From Mariniflexile sp. AS56 (GTDB lineage: Bacteria > Bacteroidota > Bacteroidia > Flavobacteriales > Flavobacteriaceae): a stretch of 64,000 nt of DNA. Each line of letters opens with the position of its first letter. Position 1 is the stretch's first letter. Below are positions 52,558 through 63,600 of the stretch, one piece after another. The position numbers were made by a program, and so were the translations under genes. The DNA is taken from assembly GCF_030552475.1 (NCBI RefSeq), contig NZ_JAUPED010000014.1, positions 31,787-95,786 on the forward strand, written 5' to 3'. Below the pieces are notes generated by a model. That model was not told the origin of the DNA. It saw only the letters and a program-made list of their open reading frames with translations, and did not search any database.

Positions 52558-54270
52558 ATGGAACACTTTGTAGTATCGGCTAGAAAATACAGACCCCAAA
52601 CGTTTAAAGATGTTGTGGGTCAGCAGGCTATTACAAATACGTTACTTAATGCCATTGAGAACAATCATTTAGCACAAGCCCTATTATTTACAGGGCCTCG
52701 TGGTGTTGGTAAAACTACCTGCGCCCGTATTTTGTCTAAAATGATTAATAGTGATGGCTCAGAAACAGGCGATGAGGATTTTGCATTCAATATTTTCGAA
52801 CTCGATGCGGCGTCCAATAACTCGGTTGACGATATTAGAAGTTTAACTGATCAAGTTCGTATTCCGCCTCAAGTTGGTAAATATAAAGTGTATATTATCG
52901 ATGAGGTACACATGCTATCTCAAGCCGCTTTTAATGCCTTTTTAAAAACATTAGAAGAGCCACCAAAACACTGTATTTTTATTCTTGCAACTACCGAAAA
53001 GCATAAAATTATACCCACTATTTTATCGCGTTGTCAAATTTTCGACTTTAAACGTATTACGGTAAAAGATGCGAAAGAGTATTTAAAATACATTGCCGAA
53101 GAACAAGGAATTAATGCTGAAGACGATGCGCTTCACATCATTGCCCAAAAAGCAGATGGTGCTATGCGTGATGCTTTGTCTATTTTCGACCGTGTGGTTA
53201 GTTTTTCGGGTAAAGACCTAACCAGACAAGCGGTTACCGAGAATTTAAATGTATTAGATTACGAAACCTATTTTGAAAGCACCGATTTTATTTTAGAGAA
53301 TAAAATACCAGATTTACTACTTCAATTTAATAGAACCCTTTCTAAAGGTTTTGATGGCCACCATTTTATTGCTGGTTTAGCATCTCACTTTAGAGACCTA
53401 CTAGTAAGTAAAACACCAGAAACAATCGAATTACTGGAAGTAGGCGACGAAACCAAACAGAAATATTTAGACCAATCGAAAAAAGCATCGCAAGATTTTT
53501 TACTTCAAGGTATTAATCTCGCTAATGAATGTGATTTGAAATATAAAAGCAGTAAAAACCAACGATTGCTCATTGAGTTATGCCTTATGCAACTTGCCTC
53601 TATCACTTTTGATGGAGAAAAAAAAAATTCTAGGCACTTCATAATACCGGCTTCTTACTTTCAGAAGAAAGGCGTTAAACCAGTACCAGTAACACTTCCA
53701 AATAAAACAAACACACAAGCAGTAGCTGTTGAAGCTAAAGCGGTAACACCTACAGCTTCCACGGCATCACAGGCGAATCAACCCGTAAAAATAGAATTAA
53801 ACCAAGGTTCTAAACGGGCTTCTGGGCTTTCTTTAAAAAGTTTAAAACTAAAAAGAGAACACCAAATAAAACAAATGGATGTGGTGGTAGACGAAGAAAA
53901 CCTACCAACAGAACCATTCACAGAAGACGATTTAATAAAAGTCTGGAACGAGTTTATTGTTATTCTTCAAAAAGATGGGAAGCATAATTTAGCTTCTATT
54001 TTATCGATTGATAGGCCAAAAGTAAAAGGTACTGTGGTTTATTTAGAGTACCCCAATGCGACCAATAAAATAGAACTAGATCGTAACCAATACGACCTGA
54101 TGTTCTATATTCGAAAATCGCTTAGTAATTTTGATATTAGTTTATCTATCTCTGTAAACGAGGAAATGGAAAAGAAATATGCTTACACCGATCTTGATAA
54201 ATTTGAGAAACTTAAAGATAAAAACCCTAATATAGATCTTTTAAGAAAGACTTTTGATTTGGATATTTAA
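52558..54270 (+). CDS. dnaX: DNA polymerase III subunit gamma/tau
   Basis: 570 residues. Clamp-loader AAA domain: RPQTFKDVVGQ, Walker A GPRGVGKTT, Walker B IDEVHMLSQ, sensor ILATTE, box VII LSRCQIF. The zinc-binding cysteines normally between Walker A and the ELDAASN block are absent (NSDGSETGDEDFAFN), as I recall for flavobacterial homologues. The C-terminal third (tau-like, about 380-570) has a Ser/Thr/Ala/Pro-rich linker and a domain DDLIKVWNEFIVIL that probably binds the polymerase. It loads the sliding clamp. Confidence 0.93.
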   Translation: MEHFVVSARKYRPQTFKDVVGQQAITNTLLNAIENNHLAQALLFTGPRGVGKTTCARILSKMINSDGSETGDEDFAFNIFELDAASNNSVDDIRSLTDQVRIPPQVGKYKVYIIDEVHMLSQAAFNAFLKTLEEPPKHCIFILATTEKHKIIPTILSRCQIFDFKRITVKDAKEYLKYIAEEQGINAEDDALHIIAQKADGAMRDALSIFDRVVSFSGKDLTRQAVTENLNVLDYETYFESTDFILENKIPDLLLQFNRTLSKGFDGHHFIAGLASHFRDLLVSKTPETIELLEVGDETKQKYLDQSKKASQDFLLQGINLANECDLKYKSSKNQRLLIELCLMQLASITFDGEKKNSRHFIIPASYFQKKGVKPVPVTLPNKTNTQAVAVEAKAVTPTASTASQANQPVKIELNQGSKRASGLSLKSLKLKREHQIKQMDVVVDEENLPTEPFTEDDLIKVWNEFIVILQKDGKHNLASILSIDRPKVKGTVVYLEYPNATNKIELDRNQYDLMFYIRKSLSNFDISLSISVNEEMEKKYAYTDLDKFEKLKDKNPNIDLLRKTFDLDI

Positions 54271-54280
54271 ATAACTACAA

Positions 54281-54838
54281 ATGAATAAGTTACTTGCTAT
54301 TTTATTAATTAGTTTAGCCGTGTTAAATTGCAACGGAGGAAAAACTAAAAAGGACACTTTAAAAACATCGGTCGAAAAATTTAAAGACTCCATTGGTGCT
54401 TTAGAAATTGTAAAAAACTTTCCTGAAACGTATTCTGAAACCCTAACAGATACTATTTTAAGTAACGGTTTTAAAGTGAAAATTAAAACCTATGCCAATA
54501 TGGAAAGTAGTGTTTTAAACCGCTTTAAAGTAGACACTATAACCCACAAACATTTTTATAGAGATTTTATTTCGGAAATAACAGTTTATAAAAATGATGA
54601 AAAAATTCTTTCAGAATCTATAAACAAGACCTTTTCTTTAAAATACAATAACGAACTAAAAGACTATTTTGAAATAGCTACTTTGGCGGGTGTTTGGATA
54701 AATGATAACGAAGCACTAACCGCAGATCAAGCAAGTATTTATATAATGTACACACAACCTGAAACAGATAATTATTATTTAAGTGAAATGATAATTAACA
54801 GTGATGGCACTTTTGTGGTACAGGACATTGAAGGTTAA
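54281..54838 (+). CDS. Lipoprotein of unknown function
   Basis: 185 residues. The lipoprotein signal is LAVLNCNGG (Cys17). The body is beta-rich with stretches NGFKVKIKTYANMES and LSEMIINSDGTFVV, no recognised family. It lies 10 bp after dnaX and 12 bp before miaE and so is likely transcribed with both; a functional link is not evident. A DUF4738-like type is possible but unconfirmed. Confidence 0.65.
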   Translation: MNKLLAILLISLAVLNCNGGKTKKDTLKTSVEKFKDSIGALEIVKNFPETYSETLTDTILSNGFKVKIKTYANMESSVLNRFKVDTITHKHFYRDFISEITVYKNDEKILSESINKTFSLKYNNELKDYFEIATLAGVWINDNEALTADQASIYIMYTQPETDNYYLSEMIINSDGTFVVQDIEG

Positions 54839-54850
54839 AACGAATTAATT

Positions 54851-55432
54851 ATGCTAGGACTTAAATTACCAACAGACCCACGATGGGTTAATATTGTTGA
54901 AAAAAATATAGAAGAGATATTAACCGATCATGCTTTTTGCGAACAAAAAGCTACGAGTACAGCTATTTCACTTATAGTAAGCTTCCCGGAATACACCGAT
55001 TTGGTTCAAGAAATGACGGCTTTGGTAAAAGAAGAAATTAGTCATTTTAAAATGGTACACGACATTATTATTAAACGTGGTTGGGTTTTAGGCCGTGACC
55101 GTCGTGATGATTATGTGATTGAATTACTTAAATTTTTCCCTAAAGGTGGCAGCAGAACCACGCAGTTGGTACACCGCTTGCTTTACGCGGCTTTAATTGA
55201 AGCTCGAAGCTGTGAACGTTTCAGGTTACTATCTGAAGAATTGGAAGATCAAGAATTAGCTGTTTTTTATAGAAACTTGATGGTAAGTGAAGCCAACCAT
55301 TACACTATGTTTTTGGGCTTTGCACGCCAATATGGCGAAAAAAAAGAAGTTGACACCAAATGGCAACAACTTCTAGAATATGAGGCTGAGATTATAGCTA
55401 ACTTAGGAACAAGCCAGACTATACACGGTTAA
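54851..55432 (+). CDS. miaE: tRNA-(ms2io6A37)-hydroxylase
   Basis: 193 residues of the MiaE ferritin-like diiron family. Helices carry the iron ligands: DHAFCEQKA (Glu), KEEISHFKMVH (Glu, His), LIEARSCERF (Glu) and VSEANHYTMF (Glu, His). It hydroxylates the isopentenyl side chain of modified A37 in tRNA. The length matches the family. It ends 4 bp inside the convergent outer-membrane gene. Confidence 0.92.
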   Translation: MLGLKLPTDPRWVNIVEKNIEEILTDHAFCEQKATSTAISLIVSFPEYTDLVQEMTALVKEEISHFKMVHDIIIKRGWVLGRDRRDDYVIELLKFFPKGGSRTTQLVHRLLYAALIEARSCERFRLLSEELEDQELAVFYRNLMVSEANHYTMFLGFARQYGEKKEVDTKWQQLLEYEAEIIANLGTSQTIHG

Positions 55433-55953
55433 AATTTATAACCTACACCTATTTGTACGTTTGTGTTTTTTGCTTCGTATGGTAAATAATCATCAAATAC
55501 GTTGGTGACACCGTAAGTATATCTAATATCTGCAAAAAGCATATGTGATATTTTATATTCTAAACCAGCGACCGCAGAATAGGCCAAATTTTTAACACCA
55601 TCATCTACCTTATTCACTTTCAATCCTACTTGCGGACCAAGAGCAAAACGGTACTTCTCACTTATTTGAAATTTGAATAATATAGGTGCTTGAATATAAT
55701 CTAATTGCCATGCTTCTACTCTGGCACCTTCCGCAGAGAACTGTAATTCAGGTACTAAAGCAACGGTTTTAGAGAAACGAATGTCTCCAAAAAAACCAAT
55801 ATAAATACTATTTCTGTGTTTGTTCAACATAGGGGCTTCAATATCAAAATCTAAATTTGATATATTGTAACCACCTCTAATACCGTATTTTACATCTTGA
55901 GAAAATCCGTAAATAGAACAACCAAGTAGTAATGTTAATAATATTTTTTTCAT
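55429..55953 (-). CDS. Outer-membrane beta-barrel protein (PorT-like)
   Basis: 174 residues. Signal peptide LLTLLLGCSIYGFSQ. Then alternating beta strands: VKYGIRGGYNISNLDF, SIYIGFFGDIRFSK, VALVPELQFSAEG, and the C-terminal strand NVQIGVGYKF ending in Phe, typical for outer-membrane insertion. This is the small PorT/OmpA-like barrel family with about eight strands. It may act in transport or adhesion; no more can be said. It converges with miaE. Confidence 0.82.
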   Translation of the reverse strand: MKKILLTLLLGCSIYGFSQDVKYGIRGGYNISNLDFDIEAPMLNKHRNSIYIGFFGDIRFSKTVALVPELQFSAEGARVEAWQLDYIQAPILFKFQISEKYRFALGPQVGLKVNKVDDGVKNLAYSAVAGLEYKISHMLFADIRYTYGVTNVFDDYLPYEAKNTNVQIGVGYKF

Positions 55954-56054
55954 AAGTAAATTAGGTTTGGGTTATAAATCTTAGCAATTTATTATGTACG
56001 AATATATATTATAAAACTAAAACCGTGCAATTATAAAAGCCAAACGGTAAAATT

Positions 56055-56960
56055 TTACTGTGTATTACTAGAAACAGTTTGATAATAGATACTTTTTATA
56101 ATACCATCTGCCAGTCCTATTTTCGGAACGTAAATATTTTTAGCACCACTCCATTTCATGGAAGACAAATAAATACGCATGGCGGGAATAATAACGTCTG
56201 CCCTATCTTGGTTTAAGTCTAACTCGGTAATACGTTCTTCATACGAATAGCTTTGAAGCAAGTTATAGTACGATGTTAAATAGAAATAGGTTAAAGGTTT
56301 CCCCATAGCCTTTCCAGATATTTTGAAAATTTTATTAATGTTTCCACCAGAACCTAAAACGGAAATTTTATCATATTCACTGGTGTGTATTTTGATCCAT
56401 TGTTCTAATTCTTGCCATGCTTCTTTAGAAACCATATCGTTTAACAAACGAACTGTTCCTATTTTGAAAGAGCGTGATGCAGTTTGAATGCCTTCGTGAA
56501 TGATGGTGAATTCCGTACTTCCTCCACCCACATCTACATATAAATAAGTTTTACTTGGGTCGATGTATGAGTTTAAATCTGTTGCAGCAATAATAGCAGC
56601 CTCTTCTTCACCTTCAATAATATCAATACTAATATCTGAATTATTTAAAATTAAATTAACCACCTGCTTCCCGTTAGTCGATTCGCGCATTGCCGATGTT
56701 GCACATGCTTTATATTTTACAACCTTATGCGATTTCATGAGGAGCTTAAAAGCAAGCATGGTATCCAATAAACGCTGGGTGTTCTCTTTAGAAATTTTAT
56801 TATTAACAAATACATCTGCTCCCAAACGAATAGGCACACGAACTAACGAGTTCTTTTTAAATTGAACCGGCTTTCCTTTTTGTTCTATTATGTTTGAAAT
56901 AAGCAACCTAACGGCGTTGGAACCTATATCGATTGCAGCATATTTTTTAATTGATAGCAT
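56055..56960 (-). CDS. Exopolyphosphatase (Ppx/GppA family)
   Basis: 301 residues, a two-lobed actin-like phosphatase core without the extra C-terminal helical domain of E. coli Ppx. N-terminal YAAIDIGSNAVRLLI and YVDVGGGSTEFTI are the two phosphate loops, with the acidic block IEGEEEAAI between them. It hydrolyses polyphosphate or ppGpp-type phosphates. It lies one base after ppk1 on the same strand, so synthesis and breakdown of polyphosphate are made together. Confidence 0.9.
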   Translation of the reverse strand: MLSIKKYAAIDIGSNAVRLLISNIIEQKGKPVQFKKNSLVRVPIRLGADVFVNNKISKENTQRLLDTMLAFKLLMKSHKVVKYKACATSAMRESTNGKQVVNLILNNSDISIDIIEGEEEAAIIAATDLNSYIDPSKTYLYVDVGGGSTEFTIIHEGIQTASRSFKIGTVRLLNDMVSKEAWQELEQWIKIHTSEYDKISVLGSGGNINKIFKISGKAMGKPLTYFYLTSYYNLLQSYSYEERITELDLNQDRADVIIPAMRIYLSSMKWSGAKNIYVPKIGLADGIIKSIYYQTVSSNTQ

Positions 56961-56961
56961 A

Positions 56962-59025
56962 CTAATTTTCTAATTTTTTTAAATAATAATTGTAAGTGGC
57001 AAATTGAGATCTTACTTCTTCTTTATTATCTATTTTATATTCATTTTTCTGAGACTCATTTAATAAACGTGCCTTCACATTATCGCTCCAACAAATATTG
57101 AATGTTTCTATAATTTCTTGTTTTACTGAACTGTCATAAATAGGACAACTTACTTCCACCCTATTTTCAATGTTTCGCGTCATCCAATCGGCCGACGAAA
57201 TATAGACTTTAGGGTCGCCATTATTACCGAAGATATAAACTCTAGAGTGTTCTAAAAATTTATCGACCACACTAATAACTTCAATGTTTTCACTCATCCC
57301 TGGTACTCCTGGTATTAAACAGCATATACCTCGCACAATCATTTCAATTTTAACGCCGGCGTTACTAGCTTCATACAGTTTATCAACCATATTATAACTA
57401 GATATACTATTCATTTTCAGTCGAATAAGTCCTTCTCCTCCATTCTTAACACTTTGAATTTCAGCGTCAATTAATTTAAATATAGTCTTTTTTGTATAAT
57501 GTGGCGATGTTATTAAATGTTTATACCTGAAAATTTTATAGTTGGTTTCAAAAAAACTGAATATTTTATTAACGTCTTTTAAGATGCGTTGGTCTGCAGT
57601 GAAAAGCGTATAATCTGTATAAATATTGGCGGTAGACTCATTAAAATTCCCCGTACTTATAAAACCATAACGCACTAGTTTTTTGCCTTCTTCACGCTCT
57701 ATAACACACATTTTACTATGTACTTTCAGGCCTTTCACCCCGAAAACAAGATTAATGCCTTCTTCCTCCATTTGTTGCGCATAATCTATATTTGCTTGCT
57801 CATCAAAACGCGCTTGAAGCTCTATAGATACGGTTACAGATTTCCCGTTAATGGCAGCATTAATAAGGGAACTGGCAATGTGTGAGATTTGAGCTAAACG
57901 GTAAATAGTAATTTTTAAAGTTTTTACTTTAGGATCTAAAGCGGCTTCTCTTAAAAACTTAACAACGTATGAGAATGTTTGATAAGGTGCATATAGCAAA
58001 TAATCTTTATCCTCTATCGCTTTAAAAATACTGGTTTCTAAACTTAAACCTTTAATGGGTAGCGCTTCGATTTTATTATAAAGTAAATCGGCCCGTCCTA
58101 AACTAGGAAAACTCATGTAATCGCGCCTGTTATGGTAACGACCACCAGGAATAATACTATCCGTGTCATCAATACCCATTTTAGACATTAAATATTCTAA
58201 GGTATCTCGGTCTATATTTTTATCATAAACAAAACGCACAGGATCGCCAATTTGTCTGTCTTTTACACTATCGGATATTTTTTCAATAAAACTTTTACTT
58301 AAATCACTTTCAAAATCCAACTCACCATCGCGAGTAATTTTTATCATGTGAGCGGAAACTGTTTTGTATTCAAAAATATTGAAGATGTAGCCCAAACAAT
58401 GACGAAGTAAATCGTCGATCATGATTATAAAATTTTTGTCACCTTGTTTTGGTAACTCAACAAATCGATTGATGGATTTTGGTATTTCTATAAGTGCAAA
58501 TTGTTTGGTGTTATCTGACATAACCATTTTAACAGCCAAATAAGCAGCACTATCTTTTAAATTTGGAAGTACAACCAGATCATTTAAAATGATGGTCACT
58601 AATGCCGGACTTACTTTTCGAATGAAATACCTTTTTATAAAATCGTGCTGAGAGCTATCTATTTGATTTTCATCGATAACATAGATATTTTCAGCCTCTA
58701 ATTTTTTTTGAATGCACTCTAAAACATCTAAACTTTCACTTTGTTGCTTAATAACTATTTGAGTAATAATATCTAGCAACTCATTCGCTTTAATACCACC
58801 TAGCTCGTTTTTCCCACCTTTACCAGCATCTACAATACGTTTTACGGTAGCATATCGCACTTGAAAAAATTCATCTAAATTATTAGAAAAAATACCTAAA
58901 AAACGTAATCTTTCTATTAAAGGAACGCGTTCATCTGAAGCTTCCTGCAAGACTCTTGCGTTAAATTGTAACCAGCTTATTTCTCTATTTATATAGCGAT
59001 TTGAGTGAATTTCTGTTTTTGTCAT
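56962..59025 (-). CDS. ppk1: Polyphosphate kinase 1
   Basis: 687 residues (E. coli Ppk 688). N-terminal SWLQFNARVLQEA; the active-site histidine lies in GVKGLKVHSKMCVIE; the second conserved His region is near STGNFNESTANIYTDYTLFT. The C-terminal PLD-like domains show RIEVSCPIYD-type blocks (NRVEVSCPI). It transfers the terminal phosphate of ATP to a polyphosphate chain. It is the first gene of the polyphosphate pair and has a TATATTTG box upstream. Confidence 0.95.
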   Translation of the reverse strand: MTKTEIHSNRYINREISWLQFNARVLQEASDERVPLIERLRFLGIFSNNLDEFFQVRYATVKRIVDAGKGGKNELGGIKANELLDIITQIVIKQQSESLDVLECIQKKLEAENIYVIDENQIDSSQHDFIKRYFIRKVSPALVTIILNDLVVLPNLKDSAAYLAVKMVMSDNTKQFALIEIPKSINRFVELPKQGDKNFIIMIDDLLRHCLGYIFNIFEYKTVSAHMIKITRDGELDFESDLSKSFIEKISDSVKDRQIGDPVRFVYDKNIDRDTLEYLMSKMGIDDTDSIIPGGRYHNRRDYMSFPSLGRADLLYNKIEALPIKGLSLETSIFKAIEDKDYLLYAPYQTFSYVVKFLREAALDPKVKTLKITIYRLAQISHIASSLINAAINGKSVTVSIELQARFDEQANIDYAQQMEEEGINLVFGVKGLKVHSKMCVIEREEGKKLVRYGFISTGNFNESTANIYTDYTLFTADQRILKDVNKIFSFFETNYKIFRYKHLITSPHYTKKTIFKLIDAEIQSVKNGGEGLIRLKMNSISSYNMVDKLYEASNAGVKIEMIVRGICCLIPGVPGMSENIEVISVVDKFLEHSRVYIFGNNGDPKVYISSADWMTRNIENRVEVSCPIYDSSVKQEIIETFNICWSDNVKARLLNESQKNEYKIDNKEEVRSQFATYNYYLKKLEN

Positions 59026-59053
59026 ACGGGTAATTGAAGTGATATTACTTTCA

Positions 59054-59061
59054 CAAATATA
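59054..59061 (-). promoter_or_regulatory. Candidate -7 box (TATATTTG) of the ppk1 operon
   Basis: The minus strand reads TATATTTG, matching TAnnTTTG, 28 bp before the ppk1 ATG. The -33 TTG is not evident. Confidence 0.5.
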
Positions 59062-59163
59062 TTCTATTTAAGCTTAATAATTAGCTTTAAAGTTACGGAT
59101 TAAGCAGGCTTTTTGCTACATATCTCCTTTAAACATGTAGACTGCTTTATTAAGAATAAGGTA

Positions 59164-59652
59164 TTACTCTCTTAAATCTCTTGGAAATAAAGTACTTACA
59201 GTTTTTCCTTTGGTTAATTCTTTCCAATTCTCAATAGCAAACTCGATGGAAACTACGCCACAAGTTGGAACATTCTCAATGTATTTATCTCCATAAGTAT
59301 TAACAAAAGATGTAATAGCATGATTATGGCAAAAAATCATTAAATGATTCACTGAATCGGGACACCTTTTAATAACACGTATAAGGTTATTTCCTGAAAA
59401 ATCATATAATTCATCATCTAACTTCATGAGGGATTGATCTATTTTAAGGTTTTTAAAGAAAATGTCAGCTGTTGTTTTGGTTCGTACAGCATCACTACAT
59501 AAAACCGTATCTATATTCATTTTTTTTAAAGCCAAATGGGAAGAAACCATATGCGCATCTTGAATACCTTTTTCGTTCAATGGTCTTTCATGATCGATAA
59601 CATCATATTGCCATGATGATTTAGCGTGTCTTATTAAAATTAAATTTTTCAT
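59164..59652 (-). CDS. sixA: SixA-type phosphohistidine phosphatase
   Basis: 162 residues of the histidine phosphatase superfamily. The catalytic LIRHAKSSW (Arg-His) opens the protein; the second conserved His is in IFCHNHAIT; HERPLNEKG is the family's third block. SixA removes phosphate from histidine-phosphorylated proteins. It ends 138 bp before the ppk1 start and is therefore probably a separate unit, though it lies on the same strand. Confidence 0.85.
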   Translation of the reverse strand: MKNLILIRHAKSSWQYDVIDHERPLNEKGIQDAHMVSSHLALKKMNIDTVLCSDAVRTKTTADIFFKNLKIDQSLMKLDDELYDFSGNNLIRVIKRCPDSVNHLMIFCHNHAITSFVNTYGDKYIENVPTCGVVSIEFAIENWKELTKGKTVSTLFPRDLRE

Positions 59653-60130
59653 AATAGTCGATTAAGTGCAAATTATGTCGATATAAAGCTGTTTTTGTCG
59701 ATGAAATTCACTATTTTAGCATTATAAAAGTAATAATTAAAATGACAAAAAGGGTGATTATTGAAAAAAACATATAAATACCGAGAAATTAGAACATTGA
59801 AAGTAATAGCCGATGAGTAACCTATTAAAGCGATTAAAGGTTTTTAGAAGCTTTTAAACGAATTTATAAGTGATTTAGCACATTATTTTGACATATTTTA
59901 AGCTTATACGTTTATTTGTGGAACCTATAAAAATGAAACTTATGACCCCAAATCTAATTTCACATATAAATAAGGCATTGTTATGCCATGTTTCTCCCTC
60001 ATTGTTTTTTCCCTCAAAAACTTTATTATTATTTTTATCAATAATCAACATTAGGCTTTAATGAATTGACTATTAAGTCGTTTTTTATTGTCTATAATTA
60101 TATTTTATTATTAAAAAAACATATTAAGCT
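59653..60130. other. AT-rich intergenic region
   Basis: No convincing gene. It holds a hairpin GGCAT-TGTT-ATGCC at 59974-59987 and a 42-codon frame (59933-60061, plus) of hydrophobic, low-complexity composition that I do not call. It separates the divergent sixA and secreted-protein genes and should contain both promoters, but no exact TAnnTTTG box was found. Confidence 0.5.
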
Positions 60131-60631
60131 ATGATACATAAATCATCTTTAACGTTATACATTTTTTTGTTTTGTATTTCTTTGCTTTCAGTAACAGAAG
60201 TAAGTGCACAGGAAACCAAAATATTTGAAATAAAAAATGGGTCTATTATCAATAGCGGAAATAATGCTAAAACAATACCTACTCAATTATTATACAGTTT
60301 AAAGGCCACTATTTATGTTAAAAATAATAGTGTCTTAAAGGTGACAGGTTCTCAAAACCCTTTGGTATTAAAGACTTATGACGCTAGCTCATTAAATATC
60401 CTAAAAACAAAAAACACTTTATTCAATAAAGTACAAATTATTAAAATTCAACTTAATGAGGTGTCAGATTTAAATAGTTCTATCGACTTTTCTACCATTT
60501 CAGATTTTAATAATTTAAGTCATATTTATATAATATCTTATTTCAAATGTAGAAAAAGTCAAATAAGAGCATTCATAAGAAATGTAAATCCTGAAATAAC
60601 TGTTTATTTCGAAAACGTTAACCCATCATAG
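60131..60631 (+). CDS. Small secreted protein of unknown function
   Basis: 166 residues with a signal peptide (YIFLFCISLLSVTEVSAQE). The rest is Asn/Ser/Lys-rich with alternating strands (KIFEIKNGSIINSG, KATIYVKNNSVLKVTG), ending IRNVNPEITVYFENVNP; no family is recognised. It lies 37 bp before a large adhesin-like gene on the same strand and is likely co-transcribed, so it could be an accessory surface or secretion factor for it. Confidence 0.65.
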   Translation: MIHKSSLTLYIFLFCISLLSVTEVSAQETKIFEIKNGSIINSGNNAKTIPTQLLYSLKATIYVKNNSVLKVTGSQNPLVLKTYDASSLNILKTKNTLFNKVQIIKIQLNEVSDLNSSIDFSTISDFNNLSHIYIISYFKCRKSQIRAFIRNVNPEITVYFENVNPS

Positions 60632-60668
60632 CTAAAACATATTAGTCTAAATTATAACTAATTAAGAA

Positions 60669-63600
60669 ATGAAGAAACTATACACTACTAATTTAATGAC
60701 TCATACAAATTCAAAAACTCTTTTTGTGTTGTTTGTACTAGCATTATTCTTTTTTAAGGGCTATTCACAGGTTAGAGTTCCCTTTTCCCCTAGAACGTCA
60801 CAGTATACACCTAGTAAAACAAATTACAGTGTAAAAGGTGATTTTACTATGATGGGAAATACCAATTTAACCTTAGTTAATTATAGTAATAATGAACATA
60901 ATGGGGGAAAAGATATGCAATACGTTGATATTGATGATGATGTAAATACTATCAATTCATCAATGGCTGAATTAACCTTTTCTGAGGAAAATGGAGCAAA
61001 TACAGACTGTACAAATATCATCTATGCGGGTTTATATTGGTCTGGGCGTGCAGGATCTGCGATGACTTTTGATGTGTATAATAATAATTTCGTGATTGGA
61101 GATTCTAATACCGTCGATGAGACCAATTATTTAATGAATATCACTAGGCAAGGTGTCGATAATAATTATTACCCTAGATTTACATTTACCTCAAGTACTG
61201 AACCAGCAATTATTTTCGAATCTTTAAATTCCGATAGTTACCAAGTAAGATATTCAATCGATGGTGGTACAAATTGGATTTATCCAAGTAACCAAGTTTT
61301 ATCAGCAAATAAGCCTGATAGCGATAGCGTAACCATTTCATTTACTCCTATTTCTTTTGGTTCTGGAAACAATCAATTTATAATTAGTGCTTTACAAAGA
61401 GATAAAGACACTACTGAAGATGAAAGCAACACTGTAAATCATTCTTTCGCTTTGTTAAGTGGCTATTCTAAAACTTTTGATAAGCGTAAAATATCTATTA
61501 AAGGACCAACAGCCTCTACTTACACGCAACTAACGGCCGAAACAGATAATATTTTCTTTCGTACATTATGGGAAGATCGAGATATGTATTCAGCGTATGC
61601 AGAAGTTACTGATTATGTAAAAACTAATGGATTAGGTAATTATTTTGTGGCCGATATGGCTTTACGAGAAGGTAATGGAGGTGATATTGGCTACTTTGGT
61701 GGCTGGGGTATGGTAATTGTTTACGAGAATTCTAAAATGAAATGGCGTGATATAACCGTATTTGACGGACATGCTTTTGTTACAAATGCCACCACTATTA
61801 GTCATGAATTGCCTATCTCTGGATTTAAAGCCGTTCAAAGTGGAGATGTTAATGTCAAATTAGGACTCATGGCTGGTGAAGGTGACAATTTTTATGGAGG
61901 TGATTTTTTTAATATTAGAAATGCCGGAAATGATGCATGGATACCACTAAGTCATTCAGGAAATACTACAAATAACTTTTTTAATTCTTCAATAATAACA
62001 GGGACTAATAATAGGAATCCAAATCTAATTAACAATACCGGATTAGATATTAGTATGTTTAATATTGATAATACAAATAATGCTCTTATTGGTAATAATC
62101 AGACTGAAACACGTTTTCAATACGGTACAACCATAGATTCTTATATCATTTTTAATGTTACGCTAGCAGTTGACGCTTATATACCAGAAGCAGAAGGTGT
62201 AATAACTACAACAAATATTAATACTAGTGGTACTGCTCCAGACACCTTATTCCCTGGTGAAAGTGCCGATTACAAAATAGAAATAAAAAATAGAGGAACG
62301 GAAGCTACTAATAATACAATTATTACAATTCCTGTACCTTACACATCATCATATGAAGAACTAAGTATTACTTATAATATTTATGCTCCATACTCAACTA
62401 GCACACTGCCATACTATGATCCAAATGCAGGAGCAACTGGCTCTATTATTTGGGACCTTGGCACCTTACCGGTTCCAGCAAACCCTGATGATGTTTTAGC
62501 CGATATTAGTTTTACTTTAACTGCAACAACAGACTGTTCTCTTTTGGTAAACCCAAACTGTACCCCAAATATTTCGTTAAATGGAAATATAACTGGTACT
62601 GGAGCAACATCTAAAACCGATTTTGATCGTCCATTAATTCAAGGATATGAAACATCTGGATCATGTATTGGGGACCCTATTCCAACACCTAGTATAATAA
62701 ATATAGATTCAGATGACTATGTTGCGGCTAATTGTGGAAGCTATACACATATACGTGACTTTCATTTTTGTAATAACGGTTCAACACCCATCCAAACATC
62801 ACAAGTTAGCGCCAGTTTTCCAGCAGGTTCTAAGTTTTACAACGAATATCCCAAAACAGATTCTACTGTAGAATATAATAGTTCAAACCCATTTCCTTCT
62901 ACCTCAGGAACATTTGTTTATTATGCTATTCCTCCTGGATCTACTACTTGTTATTATGAATTTACAATAAATGTATCTAATATAACCTCTGTGCCAACAG
63001 TTCAAGATATTACCTATTGTTTAAATGAAACCGCAAGTGCTTTAACAGCAACCCCAAGTGACACACCTACGTCACCATCAGAATACACATTATATTATTA
63101 CGTTGATAACAACCCGTCAACCGCTGCCCAAACATCTATTGTACCGTCTACAAATACGGCAGGAGAAACCATTTATTATGTAGCGGAAGGTATTTCGAAT
63201 TCTTGTATTAGTGAAACAAGAGTTCCTATTAAAGTAACCGTCTATGGTGAAGATCCAAAAATAACGGCTCCTGCTACTATTTCTGTTGAAGGATGTGATG
63301 AAAATGATATAACTGCTTTAACTTCAAGATATGCCTATAGTTCAACGCAATCTTCTGATATTAAAGAGACCTATGTTGCTTCTGGTTATACAGCTTCTGA
63401 TGATGAAACAATTGAGAACATAACTTATGTTGATGTTATTACTCCAAGTTCTACTTGCCCACTAGTTGTTTCAAGAACGTTTACTATTACCGATGGTTGT
63501 GGGAATACCGCAACAGCAGAACAAACAATAACTGTTCAAGATACCACTGCTCCAACGGGAACAGCACCAACTGGTGTTAGCGATGTAGATGTATGTGCTG

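Noticed and set aside
59933..60061. 42-codon frame upstream of the secreted-protein gene
   Set aside because: Hydrophobic, low-complexity peptide (Leu/Ile/Phe-rich) in an AT-rich gap, with no start context or conserved feature; could equally be chance.
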